Source of the DNA: Thermovenabulum sp049723235
Lineage (GTDB): Bacteria; Bacillota; Thermosediminibacteria; Thermosediminibacterales; Thermosediminibacteraceae
Assembly (NCBI RefSeq): GCF_049723235.1
Contig: NZ_JBNARB010000008.1
Coordinates: forward strand, 18,461-82,460
Direction: 5' to 3'
Length of the DNA stretch: 64,000 nt
This document shows, in pieces, positions 8,929 to 18,800 of the stretch (within the stretch, counting starts at the first letter, position 1; each line of letters starts with the position of its first letter). Below the pieces are notes generated by a model that did no database searches, had not been told where the DNA came from, and saw only the letters and a list, made by a program, of their open reading frames with translations. Both the position numbers and the translations under genes were made by a program.

Positions 8929-9807
8929 TTAATTGTAGATAGGGGTACCTTCGTTTTTAATATATTCTTTAAATTCGCTTAATAATTTTTTAGTAATTGG
9001 GCCGGGTTTACCGTCCCCTATAGGTCTTCCGTCCAATTTAACTACGGGAATCACTTCTGCTGCGGTACCGGTAAGGAAACATTCATCGGCAGAAAAGATT
9101 TCAAATCTTGTAAATACCTTTTCTTCTACATTGATTCCCTGTTTTTTGGCCAGTTCCATAATGACATTTCGTGTTATTCCTACCAGAATTCCAGCGTAAG
9201 GTGGAGGAGTAATAAGTTTTCCATCCTTAATTATAAAGATATTATCTCCGGTACACTCTGCTACATAATCTTCAGTGTTCAAAATGAGGGCCTCTAAAGC
9301 ACCATACATATTTGCCTCAATCTTTGCCAAGATGTTGTTCAGATAGTTCAGGGATTTTATCTGCGGATTTACTCCCTCCGCAGGATTTCTTCTAACCGCC
9401 GCAGTTATTATCTCCAATCCTTCTTCATACATCTTTTCGGGATAAAGGGTTATTTTATCAGCAATGCAAATTATTGTTGGCTCTTTACATTTTCTGGGGT
9501 CAAGTCCTAAGTCTCCTTCCCCTCTCGAAACAACAAGTCTAATATAAGCATCTTTTAAGTTATTTTTCCTTAATGTCTCTAAGACTACTTCTATCATTTC
9601 CTCCTTGGACAAAGGAATATTTAACATTAAAGCATTGGCACCATGGTATAGTCTATCTATATGCTCTTTTAATTTAAATACCCTGCCATTATAAGCCCTT
9701 ATACCTTCAAAAACTCCATCCCCGTACAAAAAGCCGTGATCAAAAACCGAGATTTTGGCATCTTCTTTATTATAAAATTTCCCATTGATATAAACCTGTA
9801 TGCTCAT
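8929..9807 (-). CDS. ilvE: Branched-chain amino acid aminotransferase
   Basis: 292 residues, fold type IV PLP enzyme. Catalyses the last step of valine, leucine and isoleucine synthesis. Motifs: YGDGVFEGIRAYNG near residue 29, the catalytic lysine in PQIKSLNYLNN near 155, and the C-terminal ECFLTGTAAEVIPV. Two ATGs lie 6 bases apart; GGAGG abuts the first (9813) and is 6 bases from the second (9807), which I choose. Third gene of the T-box controlled ilvC-ilvB-ilvE unit. A D-alanine-type relative (dat) lies at 32-33 kb; it has the DAAT-specific segment that this protein lacks. Confidence 0.93.
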   Translation of the reverse strand: MSIQVYINGKFYNKEDAKISVFDHGFLYGDGVFEGIRAYNGRVFKLKEHIDRLYHGANALMLNIPLSKEEMIEVVLETLRKNNLKDAYIRLVVSRGEGDLGLDPRKCKEPTIICIADKITLYPEKMYEEGLEIITAAVRRNPAEGVNPQIKSLNYLNNILAKIEANMYGALEALILNTEDYVAECTGDNIFIIKDGKLITPPPYAGILVGITRNVIMELAKKQGINVEEKVFTRFEIFSADECFLTGTAAEVIPVVKLDGRPIGDGKPGPITKKLLSEFKEYIKNEGTPIYN

Positions 9808-9843
9808 ATTCATCCTCCTAAAAAATATGTTTATATGCCCTTT

Positions 9844-11520
9844 TTACACACCGAGCATATTGTAAATGGGCTCACCCGCGGGAACCATAGGCATGACATT
9901 TTCTTCTTTATCAATCATAGCTTCTATCACGGTAGGTCTACCCGAATCGATCGCCTCTAATATGGCTTTTTCTACTTCATCTTTTTCTTTTATCCTTATA
10001 GCATTGCATCCACAACCCAGGGCAATTTTTACATAATCGGGTTCTTCGGAAAGAATCGAATGGGAATACCTTTTATTGTAAAACAGTTCCTGCCACTGCC
10101 TTACCATTCCCAAACTCCCGTTGTTAAATATTACAACTACAATAGGAATATTATACCGGGCAGCTGTAATCAGTTCATGGCAGTTCATCTCAAAACTACC
10201 GTCACCGGCGATATTAAATACTATTTTGTCAGGTCTTCCTATTTTTGCTCCTATAGCAGCCGGTAACCCAAATCCCATGGTTCCAAGTCCACCGGAAGTT
10301 ATTAAGCTACGGGGTTCCTTGAATTTATAATATTGGGCCGCCCACATTTGATGTTGGCCTACTTCCGTAGCAATTAGGGCATCTCCCTTTGTAATTTCCC
10401 ATATTTTTTCAATAATATACTGAGGTTTTAAACCCTCATTTTTATACTTAAGAGGATATTTACTTTTTAAGACCTCTATTTCCTGGAGCCAATCCTTCAG
10501 ATATCTTTTGCTCACCCTGTTTAACAATTTTTTCATGACTTCCTTTAAATCACCTTTAATGGGTAGATCTGCGTTTTTATTCTTGCCCAGTTCAGCTTGA
10601 TCTATATCGATATGAATTATTTTTGCATTTTTTGCGAATTCACTGCCTTTCCCAATTACCCTGTCATCAAATCTCGCACCCAGGGCTATTAGTAAATCGC
10701 ATTTTGAAACAGCGTAATTTGCGTAAGCGGTACCGTGCATCCCAAGCATTCCCAGGAAGTGTGGATGTTCATAGGGGAAAGACCCTAATCCCATCAGGGT
10801 AACTGCTACCGGAGCGGATATTTTCTCCGACAGCTCCAATACTTCCTTCCATGCCTGGGAAGCAACTACTCCTCCTCCGGCGTAAATTACTGGTCTTTCG
10901 GCTTCCTCCATCATACGCACAGCTTTATCGATTTTTTCTTCTATATCCGACGTGGTCTGATACTTTTTCTGAAAAGAACTGATGAAACCGTTAATTTCCC
11001 TATCTACACATCCCGGATCCACTTCGGATGACATCACATCTTTGGGGAGATCCACCACTACGGGACCAGGCCTCCCTGTTGAAGCTATTATAAAAGCCTC
11101 TTTGACCTTTTTAACTATTTTTTCCTTTTCTCTAATAATAAAGCTGTGCTTGGTAATAGGGAGTGTAACCCCCGTTATATCCACTTCCTGAAAGGAATCC
11201 CTTCCCAGAAGGGGTAAAGATACTTGACCGGTAAATGCCACCACCGGTACAGAGTCCATATACGCAGTAGCAATACCCGTCACGAGGTTTGTAGCTCCCG
11301 GTCCGGATGTGCTCAGGGCTACGCCTACCTTCCCCGTTGCCCTTGCATAGCCATCGGCGGCGTGGGCAGCCCCTTGTTCATGAACCGTCCTGATATGTTT
11401 AATCTTTTTATTTCTGTAAAGTGCATCGTATATGGGAAGGGCAGACCCTCCCGGAAAACCAAAAATTACTTCTACACCCAGTTCTTCCAGTGTAGAAAGC
11501 AATAAATCCGCTCCCGTCAT
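9844..11520 (-). CDS. ilvB: Acetolactate synthase, large (catalytic) subunit
   Basis: 558 residues, typical for the biosynthetic enzyme. Condenses two pyruvates, or pyruvate and 2-ketobutyrate, using TPP, Mg2+ and FAD. The catalytic glutamate lies in RTVHEQGAAHAADGYAR near residue 47; the TPP motif runs from GDGSFEMN to FNNGS near 440-465. ATG start with AGGTGA upstream. It lies 14 bases after ilvC and before ilvE. The regulatory subunit gene ilvN, usually directly adjacent, is absent from this operon, so any valine feedback subunit must be encoded elsewhere or be missing. Confidence 0.95.
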   Translation of the reverse strand: MTGADLLLSTLEELGVEVIFGFPGGSALPIYDALYRNKKIKHIRTVHEQGAAHAADGYARATGKVGVALSTSGPGATNLVTGIATAYMDSVPVVAFTGQVSLPLLGRDSFQEVDITGVTLPITKHSFIIREKEKIVKKVKEAFIIASTGRPGPVVVDLPKDVMSSEVDPGCVDREINGFISSFQKKYQTTSDIEEKIDKAVRMMEEAERPVIYAGGGVVASQAWKEVLELSEKISAPVAVTLMGLGSFPYEHPHFLGMLGMHGTAYANYAVSKCDLLIALGARFDDRVIGKGSEFAKNAKIIHIDIDQAELGKNKNADLPIKGDLKEVMKKLLNRVSKRYLKDWLQEIEVLKSKYPLKYKNEGLKPQYIIEKIWEITKGDALIATEVGQHQMWAAQYYKFKEPRSLITSGGLGTMGFGLPAAIGAKIGRPDKIVFNIAGDGSFEMNCHELITAARYNIPIVVVIFNNGSLGMVRQWQELFYNKRYSHSILSEEPDYVKIALGCGCNAIRIKEKDEVEKAILEAIDSGRPTVIEAMIDKEENVMPMVPAGEPIYNMLGV

Positions 11521-11534
11521 TATTTCACCTCAAA

Positions 11535-12527
11535 TCATTTTTTGAGCCAGGGCATCATATTCCTTAAAACTTCACCTACTTTTTCTATGGGATGTTCTGC
11601 TTCTTTTTCCAGTACCGTTTTATAAAAAGGCCTTCCAGTTTTATTTTCCAAAATCCATTTTTTCGCAAATTCGCCGTTTTGTATTTCGTTTAATACCTTT
11701 TTCATCTCCTTTCTTACTTCTTCATTTATTATCCTTTTACCAACGGTAATATCGCCGTACTTAGCCGTGTCGCTTACGGAGTAACGCATCCATTTTATTC
11801 CACCTTCATAGATTAAATCAACGATCAATTTCATTTCATTCAAGCATTCAAAATAAGCTATTTCCGGCTGATATCCTGCTTCCACAAGGGTTTCAAATCC
11901 AGCCTTAATAAGTTCCGTCAAACCTCCGCATAAGACGCACTGCTCTCCAAAAAGATCGGTTTCAGTCTCTTCTGCAAAAGTCGTCTCAATAACTCCCGCC
12001 CTTGTCGCTCCTATTCCCTTGGCGTAAGCCAGAGCTATTTCCTTAGCCTTATTTGTATAGTTATTGTGTACTGCTATCAATGCGGGAACACCATTACCCT
12101 GTTGATACATCCTTCTTACAATATGGCCGGGCCCTTTTGGTGCTACCATAAATACATCAACATTTTTGGGTGGTTCTATTTGATAAAAACGTATATTAAA
12201 CCCATGGGCAAAAGCTAAAGCCTTTCCCTCGGTCAAATGTAGCTTTATGTATTTTTCGTAAATCTCCGGCTGAGTATGATCAGGAGTAAGAATCATAATG
12301 ACATCCGCTTTCTTTGCTGCATTTTCAACGGTATCCACCTGTAAGCCATCCTCTTTTGCTTTTTCCCAGGATTTGCTCCCTTCATATAGCCCAACTACTA
12401 CCTTTATTCCGCTATCCTTTAGATTCAAAGCGTGGGCATGCCCCTGACTTCCATAACCTATTACCGCTACTGTTTTTTCCTGCAGTAATTTCAAATCCGC
12501 ATCATTATCGTAATATACTTTTGCCAT
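11535..12527 (-). CDS. ilvC: Ketol-acid reductoisomerase
   Basis: 330 residues, class I (short) enzyme. Converts acetolactate or acetohydroxybutyrate to the dihydroxy acid with NAD(P)H and Mg2+. N-terminal Rossmann motif GYGSQGHAHALNLKDSG at about 24-40; the C-terminal knotted domain carries the metal-binding segment FAEETETDLFGEQ near residue 188. First gene of the ilvC-ilvB-ilvE operon; the order differs from the common ilvBNC. Expression should depend on the T-box leader directly upstream. ATG with GGGGG 8 bases before. Confidence 0.96.
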   Translation of the reverse strand: MAKVYYDNDADLKLLQEKTVAVIGYGSQGHAHALNLKDSGIKVVVGLYEGSKSWEKAKEDGLQVDTVENAAKKADVIMILTPDHTQPEIYEKYIKLHLTEGKALAFAHGFNIRFYQIEPPKNVDVFMVAPKGPGHIVRRMYQQGNGVPALIAVHNNYTNKAKEIALAYAKGIGATRAGVIETTFAEETETDLFGEQCVLCGGLTELIKAGFETLVEAGYQPEIAYFECLNEMKLIVDLIYEGGIKWMRYSVSDTAKYGDITVGKRIINEEVRKEMKKVLNEIQNGEFAKKWILENKTGRPFYKTVLEKEAEHPIEKVGEVLRNMMPWLKK

Positions 12528-12544
12528 AAAAATCCCCCTTTAAT

Positions 12545-12800
12545 TTTTTTTTTCAAAAATAAACTCCCCTCGTCCCGAGAAAGATCTTCCCAGGGACGAG
12601 GGGAGTTTTTCCCCGTGGTACCACCCTGATTTACCTTAAAAGGCCTCATTTATTTAACGCAACAGGCGGCTGGTACTACTCAGGTTCGCACCAGCTGCTC
12701 CGGAGCGATAGAAAAACACAGACCCGTACCGGCTTTCACCTTACCCGGCTCTCTTTGACGGTGTCAACTGTCTTTCTTCTCCTTCACAGCATTTTATAAT
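12545..12800 (-). promoter_or_regulatory. T-box riboswitch leader of ilvC-ilvB-ilvE
   Basis: Read on the minus strand, the leader has an AGAGAG motif and GGTGAAAGCCGG apical element of stem I (about 12735-12755). The T-box AGGGTGGTACCACGGG is at 12613-12628, and a perfect 16-bp terminator stem (12561-12576 with 12593-12608) is followed by a T run. Uncharged tRNA should pair with the T-box and prevent termination. The specifier is not certain: ATC (isoleucine) at 12707-12709, just before a CTCC that can close the basal helix, is my best candidate. Valine codons GTG or GTT a few bases upstream are alternatives. The amino acid class fits the ilv genes. Confidence 0.92.
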
Positions 12801-12835
12801 ATTAAATTTTTAAATAAATAATCTACATCTTTATA

Positions 12836-12860
12836 AAAATACCAGCGATTTTATCGCTGG
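12836..12860 (-). terminator. Terminator of the pfkA-pyk unit
   Basis: Perfect 7-bp stem CCAGCGA / TCGCTGG, loop of 5, followed on the minus strand by TATTTTTATA. It lies 80 bases after the pyk stop; nothing else is recognisable in that gap. Confidence 0.75.
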
Positions 12861-12939
12861 ATATTCTTATAGTTTAAGAAGTATTTTACATCCTCATTAA
12901 AGATATGTCAAGGGGGTGTTATAAAAAAATTTTGTTAAT

Positions 12940-14688
12940 TTATTTTACATCCACCCTTCCCCTAAAAATAAGCCCCCTTTGGCTATCTACAGTGATCTCT
13001 TCTCCGGTTCTTATCCTTTCCGTTGCACCTTCAGCTCCGACAACCACGGGAATACCAAATTCAAGGCCCAGTATTGCCGCATGGGAAGTAAGTCCACCTT
13101 CTTGTGTAATAACGGCGCTTGCCCTTTTTATTATCGGAGTATAATCCGCATCGGTAGCATCTACAACAAGAATAGCTCCGTCCGGCATTTCCATAGCTTT
13201 TTTTAGCGTATCCGCCACAAAAGCAATACCGGTAACAAATTTATTTCCTATACCCGTCCCTTTTAAAATTACCTCGCCCACAATATGCACCCTTATCAAA
13301 TTTGTTGTACCTGTTACATTCACCGGCACACCGGCGGTAATAACCACCAGGTCTCCTTTTTTAATTATACCAGAATTTAATGCTCCAGATATAGCCTCTT
13401 TAAACATTTCATCGGTAGAAATAACCTCATTTATTTTTATTGGATAAACACCCCATACGATTTGAAGAGTTTTCAAAACTTTTTCTTTTGGCGTAACGGC
13501 TATAATCGGGGCTTGTGGCCTGAATTTAGCCACCATTCTTGCAGTGTAACCCGATTTTGTGGACGTAATTATGGCAGCAGCACAGAGGTCTCTCGCGATG
13601 GTGTATGTAGCATGGCTGATAGCGTCCGTTACCGTCTTTATTATGCGCTGCCTTCCGGATGTCACCTCATCAACTTTTATAGATTCCTCCACTTTTTCAG
13701 CTATTTTCGCCATCATTCGAGCAGCTTCTACCGGAAAATCTCCCGCTGCTGTCTCCCCAGAAAGCATAATTGCATCCGTACCATCTAAAATAGCATTTGC
13801 CACATCGGTGGTTTCCGCTCTGGTAGGCCTGGGATTTCTTATCATAGAGTCAAGCATTTGAGTCGCGGTAATGACAGGTTTTCCTGCTTTATTGCACTTT
13901 TCGATGATCTTCTTTTGAACTATTGGCACTTCTTCTACCGGGATTTCAACACCTAAGTCACCCCTTGCTACCATTATTGCATCGGCCACTTTTATGATCT
14001 CATCAATGTTATTTACTCCTTCCTGGTTTTCAATTTTTGCAATTATTTGTATATCCTGTCCACCATTTTCCTCCAAGATCTTTCTTATTGCGATCACATC
14101 CTGAGCCTTTCTGACAAAGGATGCCGCAATAAAATCCACTCCCATTTTAATGCCGAAAATAATGTCTTCCTTATCTTTCTCGGTAACGGAAGGCAGGGGT
14201 ACAATTTTGTCGGGAAGATTGACACCTTTTTTGCTGCCCAGTTCTCCCTCATTATTAACCGTACAGATAATTTCTTCCCCTTTTATTTCATCCACGAAAA
14301 GTTCTATCAAGCCATCGGCTATTAGCACCCTGTCTCCTTTTGTTAAAATTTCACTTATTTGTTTTAAATCCACGTATACTCCCGTTTCGTCCCCTTCACA
14401 GGGATATGTTTTTAAAGTAAATTTCTGTCCTTTTTTCAGGTAAACCTTACCGTTTTTAAAAGTTCCTATTCTTATTTCGGGCCCTTTAGTATCAAGCATT
14501 ATTGCAACGTTTGCCCTTAATTCTTTTTCTACTTCCCTTATAGCGATTATTCTTTTTTCATGCTCTTCATGGGTACCGTGAGAAAAGTTAAGCCTTGCTA
14601 CATTCATACCGGCCAGAATTAATTCCCTTAATACATCCTTTCTTTCGCTGGACGGTCCAATGGTACAGATTATTTTAGTTTTTCTCAT
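12940..14688 (-). CDS. pyk: Pyruvate kinase with C-terminal PEP-utiliser-type domain
   Basis: 582 residues. Transfers phosphate from phosphoenolpyruvate to ADP in the last step of glycolysis. The core (about 1-475) shows IGPSSERKD, KIENQEGVNNIDEI with the catalytic lysine region, ARGDLGVEIP and TATQMLDSM. Beyond it is an extra C-terminal domain (about 490-582) with GGLTSHAAI and GIPVVVG. It resembles the mobile histidine domain of PEP-utilising enzymes, as in Bacillus and Geobacillus pyruvate kinases. It follows pfkA by 14 bases, so glycolytic entry and exit steps are co-expressed. ATG start. Confidence 0.96.
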   Translation of the reverse strand: MRKTKIICTIGPSSERKDVLRELILAGMNVARLNFSHGTHEEHEKRIIAIREVEKELRANVAIMLDTKGPEIRIGTFKNGKVYLKKGQKFTLKTYPCEGDETGVYVDLKQISEILTKGDRVLIADGLIELFVDEIKGEEIICTVNNEGELGSKKGVNLPDKIVPLPSVTEKDKEDIIFGIKMGVDFIAASFVRKAQDVIAIRKILEENGGQDIQIIAKIENQEGVNNIDEIIKVADAIMVARGDLGVEIPVEEVPIVQKKIIEKCNKAGKPVITATQMLDSMIRNPRPTRAETTDVANAILDGTDAIMLSGETAAGDFPVEAARMMAKIAEKVEESIKVDEVTSGRQRIIKTVTDAISHATYTIARDLCAAAIITSTKSGYTARMVAKFRPQAPIIAVTPKEKVLKTLQIVWGVYPIKINEVISTDEMFKEAISGALNSGIIKKGDLVVITAGVPVNVTGTTNLIRVHIVGEVILKGTGIGNKFVTGIAFVADTLKKAMEMPDGAILVVDATDADYTPIIKRASAVITQEGGLTSHAAILGLEFGIPVVVGAEGATERIRTGEEITVDSQRGLIFRGRVDVK

Positions 14689-14702
14689 TGCCTTCCTCCC
14701 CT

Positions 14703-15662
14703 TTAAATCGAAAGAATATTTGCAAGCTCATATAATTCCATGTTAAAGGTTTTTTTCTTTTCCTTTATTTTTTCTAAATCGGTAATGACAATTTCTCCCT
14801 TGGAATAACCTACCATCTTTGCAGTTTCACCTTTAATTAATAGTTCCACAGCCTTGGCTCCCATGCGGCTTGCCATAATCCTGTCAAAAGCCGTTGGTGT
14901 TCCTCCCCTTTGCACGTGTCCCAGGACAATAATCCTTGTTTCAAGACCGGTAATTTCGTGTATTTTTTTCCCCACATCAAAACTATGCCCTGCACCTTCG
15001 GCTAAAATAATGATGCTGTGGAGTTTACCCCTTTTATACCCGTTCATTATTTTTTTACAGACTTCATTTATATCATAGGGAATTTCCGGCACCAAAATAT
15101 TCTCCGCTCCACTTGCTACTCCTGCATAAAGGGCGATGTTCCCCGATTCCCTTCCCATTACTTCTACAATAAAGGTTCTTTCATGAGAAGTGGCCGTATC
15201 CCTTATTTTGTTCACTGCTTCCACAACGGTGTTTACTGCGGTATCAAAACCAATTGTGTACTCCGTATAGGGAATATCGTTGTCTATTGTTCCCGGCACG
15301 CCAATTGCAGCAATCCCTCTTTTTGAAAGCTCATAAGCTCCCCTGAAGGAGCCATCTCCACCAATTACGACCAGTCCTTCGATCCCGTAATCATTAAGAT
15401 TTTTAATAGCTTTAGCAATTCCTTCCTCGGTTTTAAATTCTTCCGATCGAGCTGTCCTTAAAATGGTTCCCCCCCGGTGAATAATATCCCCCACAGAACC
15501 GAGGTCCATTTTGACAAAATCCGCGTTTATCAGTCCCTGATAACCTTTTTTTATACCGTAAACTTCTACTCCGTTAAATATAGAATGCCTTACCACCGCC
15601 CTTATTGCTGCATTCATTCCGGGAGCATCCCCACCGCTTGTAAGCACTCCAATTCTTTTCAT
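14703..15662 (-). CDS. pfkA: ATP-dependent 6-phosphofructokinase
   Basis: 319 residues, the standard bacterial PfkA length. Phosphorylates fructose 6-phosphate. Motifs: TSGGDAPGMNAAIR at about 8-21, GGDGSFRGA near 102 (Gly at the ATP/PPi-determining position favours ATP), catalytic TIDND near 125 and ESGNIAL near 170. ATG with GGGGAG 7 bases before. Directly upstream of pyk. Confidence 0.97.
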   Translation of the reverse strand: MKRIGVLTSGGDAPGMNAAIRAVVRHSIFNGVEVYGIKKGYQGLINADFVKMDLGSVGDIIHRGGTILRTARSEEFKTEEGIAKAIKNLNDYGIEGLVVIGGDGSFRGAYELSKRGIAAIGVPGTIDNDIPYTEYTIGFDTAVNTVVEAVNKIRDTATSHERTFIVEVMGRESGNIALYAGVASGAENILVPEIPYDINEVCKKIMNGYKRGKLHSIIILAEGAGHSFDVGKKIHEITGLETRIIVLGHVQRGGTPTAFDRIMASRMGAKAVELLIKGETAKMVGYSKGEIVITDLEKIKEKKKTFNMELYELANILSI

Positions 15663-15680
15663 TACTTTCTCCCCTTTAAA

Positions 15681-15875
15681 TTATAAATTTTTCTCCAGAA
15701 TTATTTTATGAGCTTCCTCAGCTTCGGCTTCAGGTACAAGAATTTCTATATAACATCCCTTTTTTTTACTTTTTAAAGCTTCCTTGGTTTTAACAAGAAA
15801 ACCTTCATTTTTCAATATCTCCGCTACTTTATCAGCAGTCTCCTTGCTGGTAGTCATATAAACAACCGTCCACAT
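15681..15875 (-). CDS. Small DUF2007-like protein between dnaE and pfkA
   Basis: 64 residues, predicted beta-alpha-beta fold. The opening MWTVVYMTTSKETADKVAEI and the late EAEEAHKIILEKNL resemble the small 'putative signal transducing' DUF2007 type, but similarity at this length is weak. AGGAGG is 9 bases before the ATG. The spacing (2 bases after dnaE, 18 before pfkA) places it in one transcript with them. Function unknown. Confidence 0.75.
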   Translation of the reverse strand: MWTVVYMTTSKETADKVAEILKNEGFLVKTKEALKSKKKGCYIEILVPEAEAEEAHKIILEKNL

Positions 15876-15877
15876 TT

Positions 15878-18800
15878 TTAAACCTCCTCTTCAAAATTAT
15901 TTAGAAAGAGGCATCCCTGAACTCCTTTTATGCTAATTAACTCTTCTAAGGTTTTTTCACTCTCATTTATGAAAAATTCCTTACCCGTAACTATTGCTTT
16001 TTTTAATTCGCTAATATAAATTGTAACAGGACAATTGCCTGGATGCAAAAGGAAAAATTCTTTAAGAGAATTTATCAGTTTTTCATCTCCCTTATTAATA
16101 TTTATTATTATTGCCCCGGGTTTTTTTGAGTTAACTGCTATCAACGGTTCAATTTCTTCTGCTATGATCTTGGGAGTTTCTTCTTCCTTTAAATTGACGC
16201 GACCCCTAATAAGTACTTTATTATCCTGGACTAAAAGCTCCCTGTATTTTTCCAAGACCACTGGAAATACTATTATTTCCATTGTACCGGTTAGATCTTC
16301 AAGATTTAAAAATGCCATCATTCTATTTTCTTTTGTAGATTTAAGTTTTATTCCCGAAATTATTCCACCTACGGTTACGTTAGCTCCGTCACTCAAATTA
16401 TAGCTTTCTAAAATTTCTTTTGCTCTTAAATTGGTGTTTTTTAAAAGAAAATTCTCATATTCTTTGAGAGGGTGTCCGCTGAGGTAAAGCCCCAGAACAT
16501 CTTTTTCCATTGCAAGAAGCTGGTTTTTGTCATATTCAGGTATATCGGGAAGTTCATCCTTTTCATAATCTTCATTTTGTTCTTCCAGTAACTCTAAAAA
16601 AGAGACCTGATTTTTATCTACATTCCTTCCGTTTTTCCTTTTTTGTATTTTTTCCAGCACATCCTCGTAAACCGACAATAATTGCGACCTTTTTGCACCA
16701 AAAGAATCCATGGCTCCGGCCATAATTAAGCTTTCGATCAATCTCTTATTCAACTCTCCCGAAGATAGTTTTTCGCAAAAATCCGCCAGCGATTTAAATT
16801 TACCCTTTTCTTCTCTCACTTTAATTATGCTTTTTACAGCATTCTCACCTACATTTTTAACGGCCGAAAGCCCAAAGCGAATTTTCCCATTAACTACCGT
16901 AAAGCTTTCATAGCTTTCATTTACATCAGGAGGCAGTACATCGATCCCCATTCGCCTGCACTCTAAAATATACTGAGCAACCTTGTCTAAGTTATGCATT
17001 ACACTGCTTAACAGGGCTGCCATGTATTCCACAGGAAAGTGTGCCTTCAAGTAAGCAGTTTGATAGGCAATAAGGGCATAAGCAGCCGCATGGGATTTGT
17101 TAAATCCGTAACCCGCAAAATATGAAATGTCATCGAAAATTTTTTCCGCAACTTCCCTTTCTATGCCATTTTTAAGGCACCCTTCGATGAAGGCATTTCT
17201 CTGGGCTTGCATAACATCCTGCTGCTTTTTGCCCATAGCTTTTCTCAAAATATCCGCCTGGGCAAGAGTAAAGCCTGCCAGTTCTTGAGCTATCTTCATT
17301 GCCTGTTCCTGATAGAGTATAATACCGTAGGTCTCTTCCAGTATGGGTTTTAATTTGGGGTGCAGGTATTTCACCTGTTGTTTGCCGTTTTTATTTTTTA
17401 TAAATTCCTGGGCAGCTCCGCTTCCCAGCGGCCCCGGTCTGTATAAACCAATTACAGCTATAATGTCTTCAAAACGTTCGGGTTTCAACTCTTTTAATAA
17501 AGTTCTCATTCCTTCGCTTTCTAATTGAAATACACCAAGGGTTTCTCCATTGCTCAAAAGTTCATATACCTTTTTATCATCTAAGGGAAGAGTCTTAAGG
17601 TCAATCTCCACTTCTTTAGACTTTTTTATTAAATCTAAGGCATCTCTGATAACCGTTAAAGTCCTTAAACCCAAAAAATCCATCTTTAAAAGGCCGATCT
17701 CTTCTAAATTGGTCATAGTATATTGAGTAGATACGGTGTCTCCCACTTTGTGCAAAGGAACAAGGTCCGTTAATGGCAATGCTGAAATTACTATTCCCGC
17801 CGCATGAGTAGAAGCATGCCTGGGAAAACCTTCTATAGATTTAGCTATATTTAAAAGTTTTTTTATTCTATCGTCCGTTTGATATCTAATTTTCAGTTCT
17901 GGATTCAATTCTAAGGCTTTTTCTACAGTCATCCCCAATTCCATGGGTATCATCTTTGCTATTACATCAACTTCACCGTAAGGATAACCCAGTACCCTTC
18001 CTACATCCCTTACTGCTGCCCTGGCTGCCATTGTCCCAAAAGTACCTATCTGGGCTACCCTATCTTCCCCGTATTTATTTATTACATATTTGATTACCTC
18101 TTCTCTTCTCTCAAAACAAAAATCTACATCAATATCCGGCATTGTAACCCTCTCGGGATTTAAAAACCTCTCAAACAGTAAATTATATTTTAACGGATCT
18201 ATATCGGTAATTCCCAAACAATAAGCTACCAAACTTCCTGCTGCAGAACCCCGTCCGGGTCCTACCATTATTTGATTTTTCCTGGCATAATTTACGTAAT
18301 CCCATACTATTAAAAAATATGCAGAATAACCCATCTTTTTTATAACTTCAAGTTCGTACTTCAAACGCTCTTTTATAGCAGGACTTATACTTTTATATCG
18401 TTTTAATAAACCATCCTGGCATAGTTTTTCCAGATAGGAATCATGGGTATATCCTTCCGGAACCTTAAAATCCGGAAGATAAATTCTATTAAACTCAATT
18501 TCCACATTGCACATTTCCGATATTTTGATAGTATTTTCCAGAGCCTCGGGAACCTCGAAAAACAACCGCCTCATTTCGGTTTCGGTTTTCAGGTAAAATT
18601 CATCCGTAGGAAATTTTAACCTGTCCTCATCCTTTATGGTTTTACCGGTTTGTATACATAAAAGAGCATCGTGAATTTCATAATCTTCCTTAGATATATA
18701 ATGTACGTCATTGGTAGCTACCAGAGGAATGCCTGTTTCTTTGCTAAGATTATACAGTGCCTGATTTACTTTTTTCTGTTCCAAAATTTTGTGGTCCTGA

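Noticed and set aside
11521..11534. Hidden or frameshifted ilvN between ilvC and ilvB
   Set aside because: The gap is only 14 bases and both flanking proteins are full length.
16035..16403. Plus-strand open frames inside dnaE and other long minus genes
   Set aside because: They lie wholly antisense to strongly conserved genes, lack ribosome sites and give Ser/Phe/Ile-rich proteins typical of reversed coding sequence.
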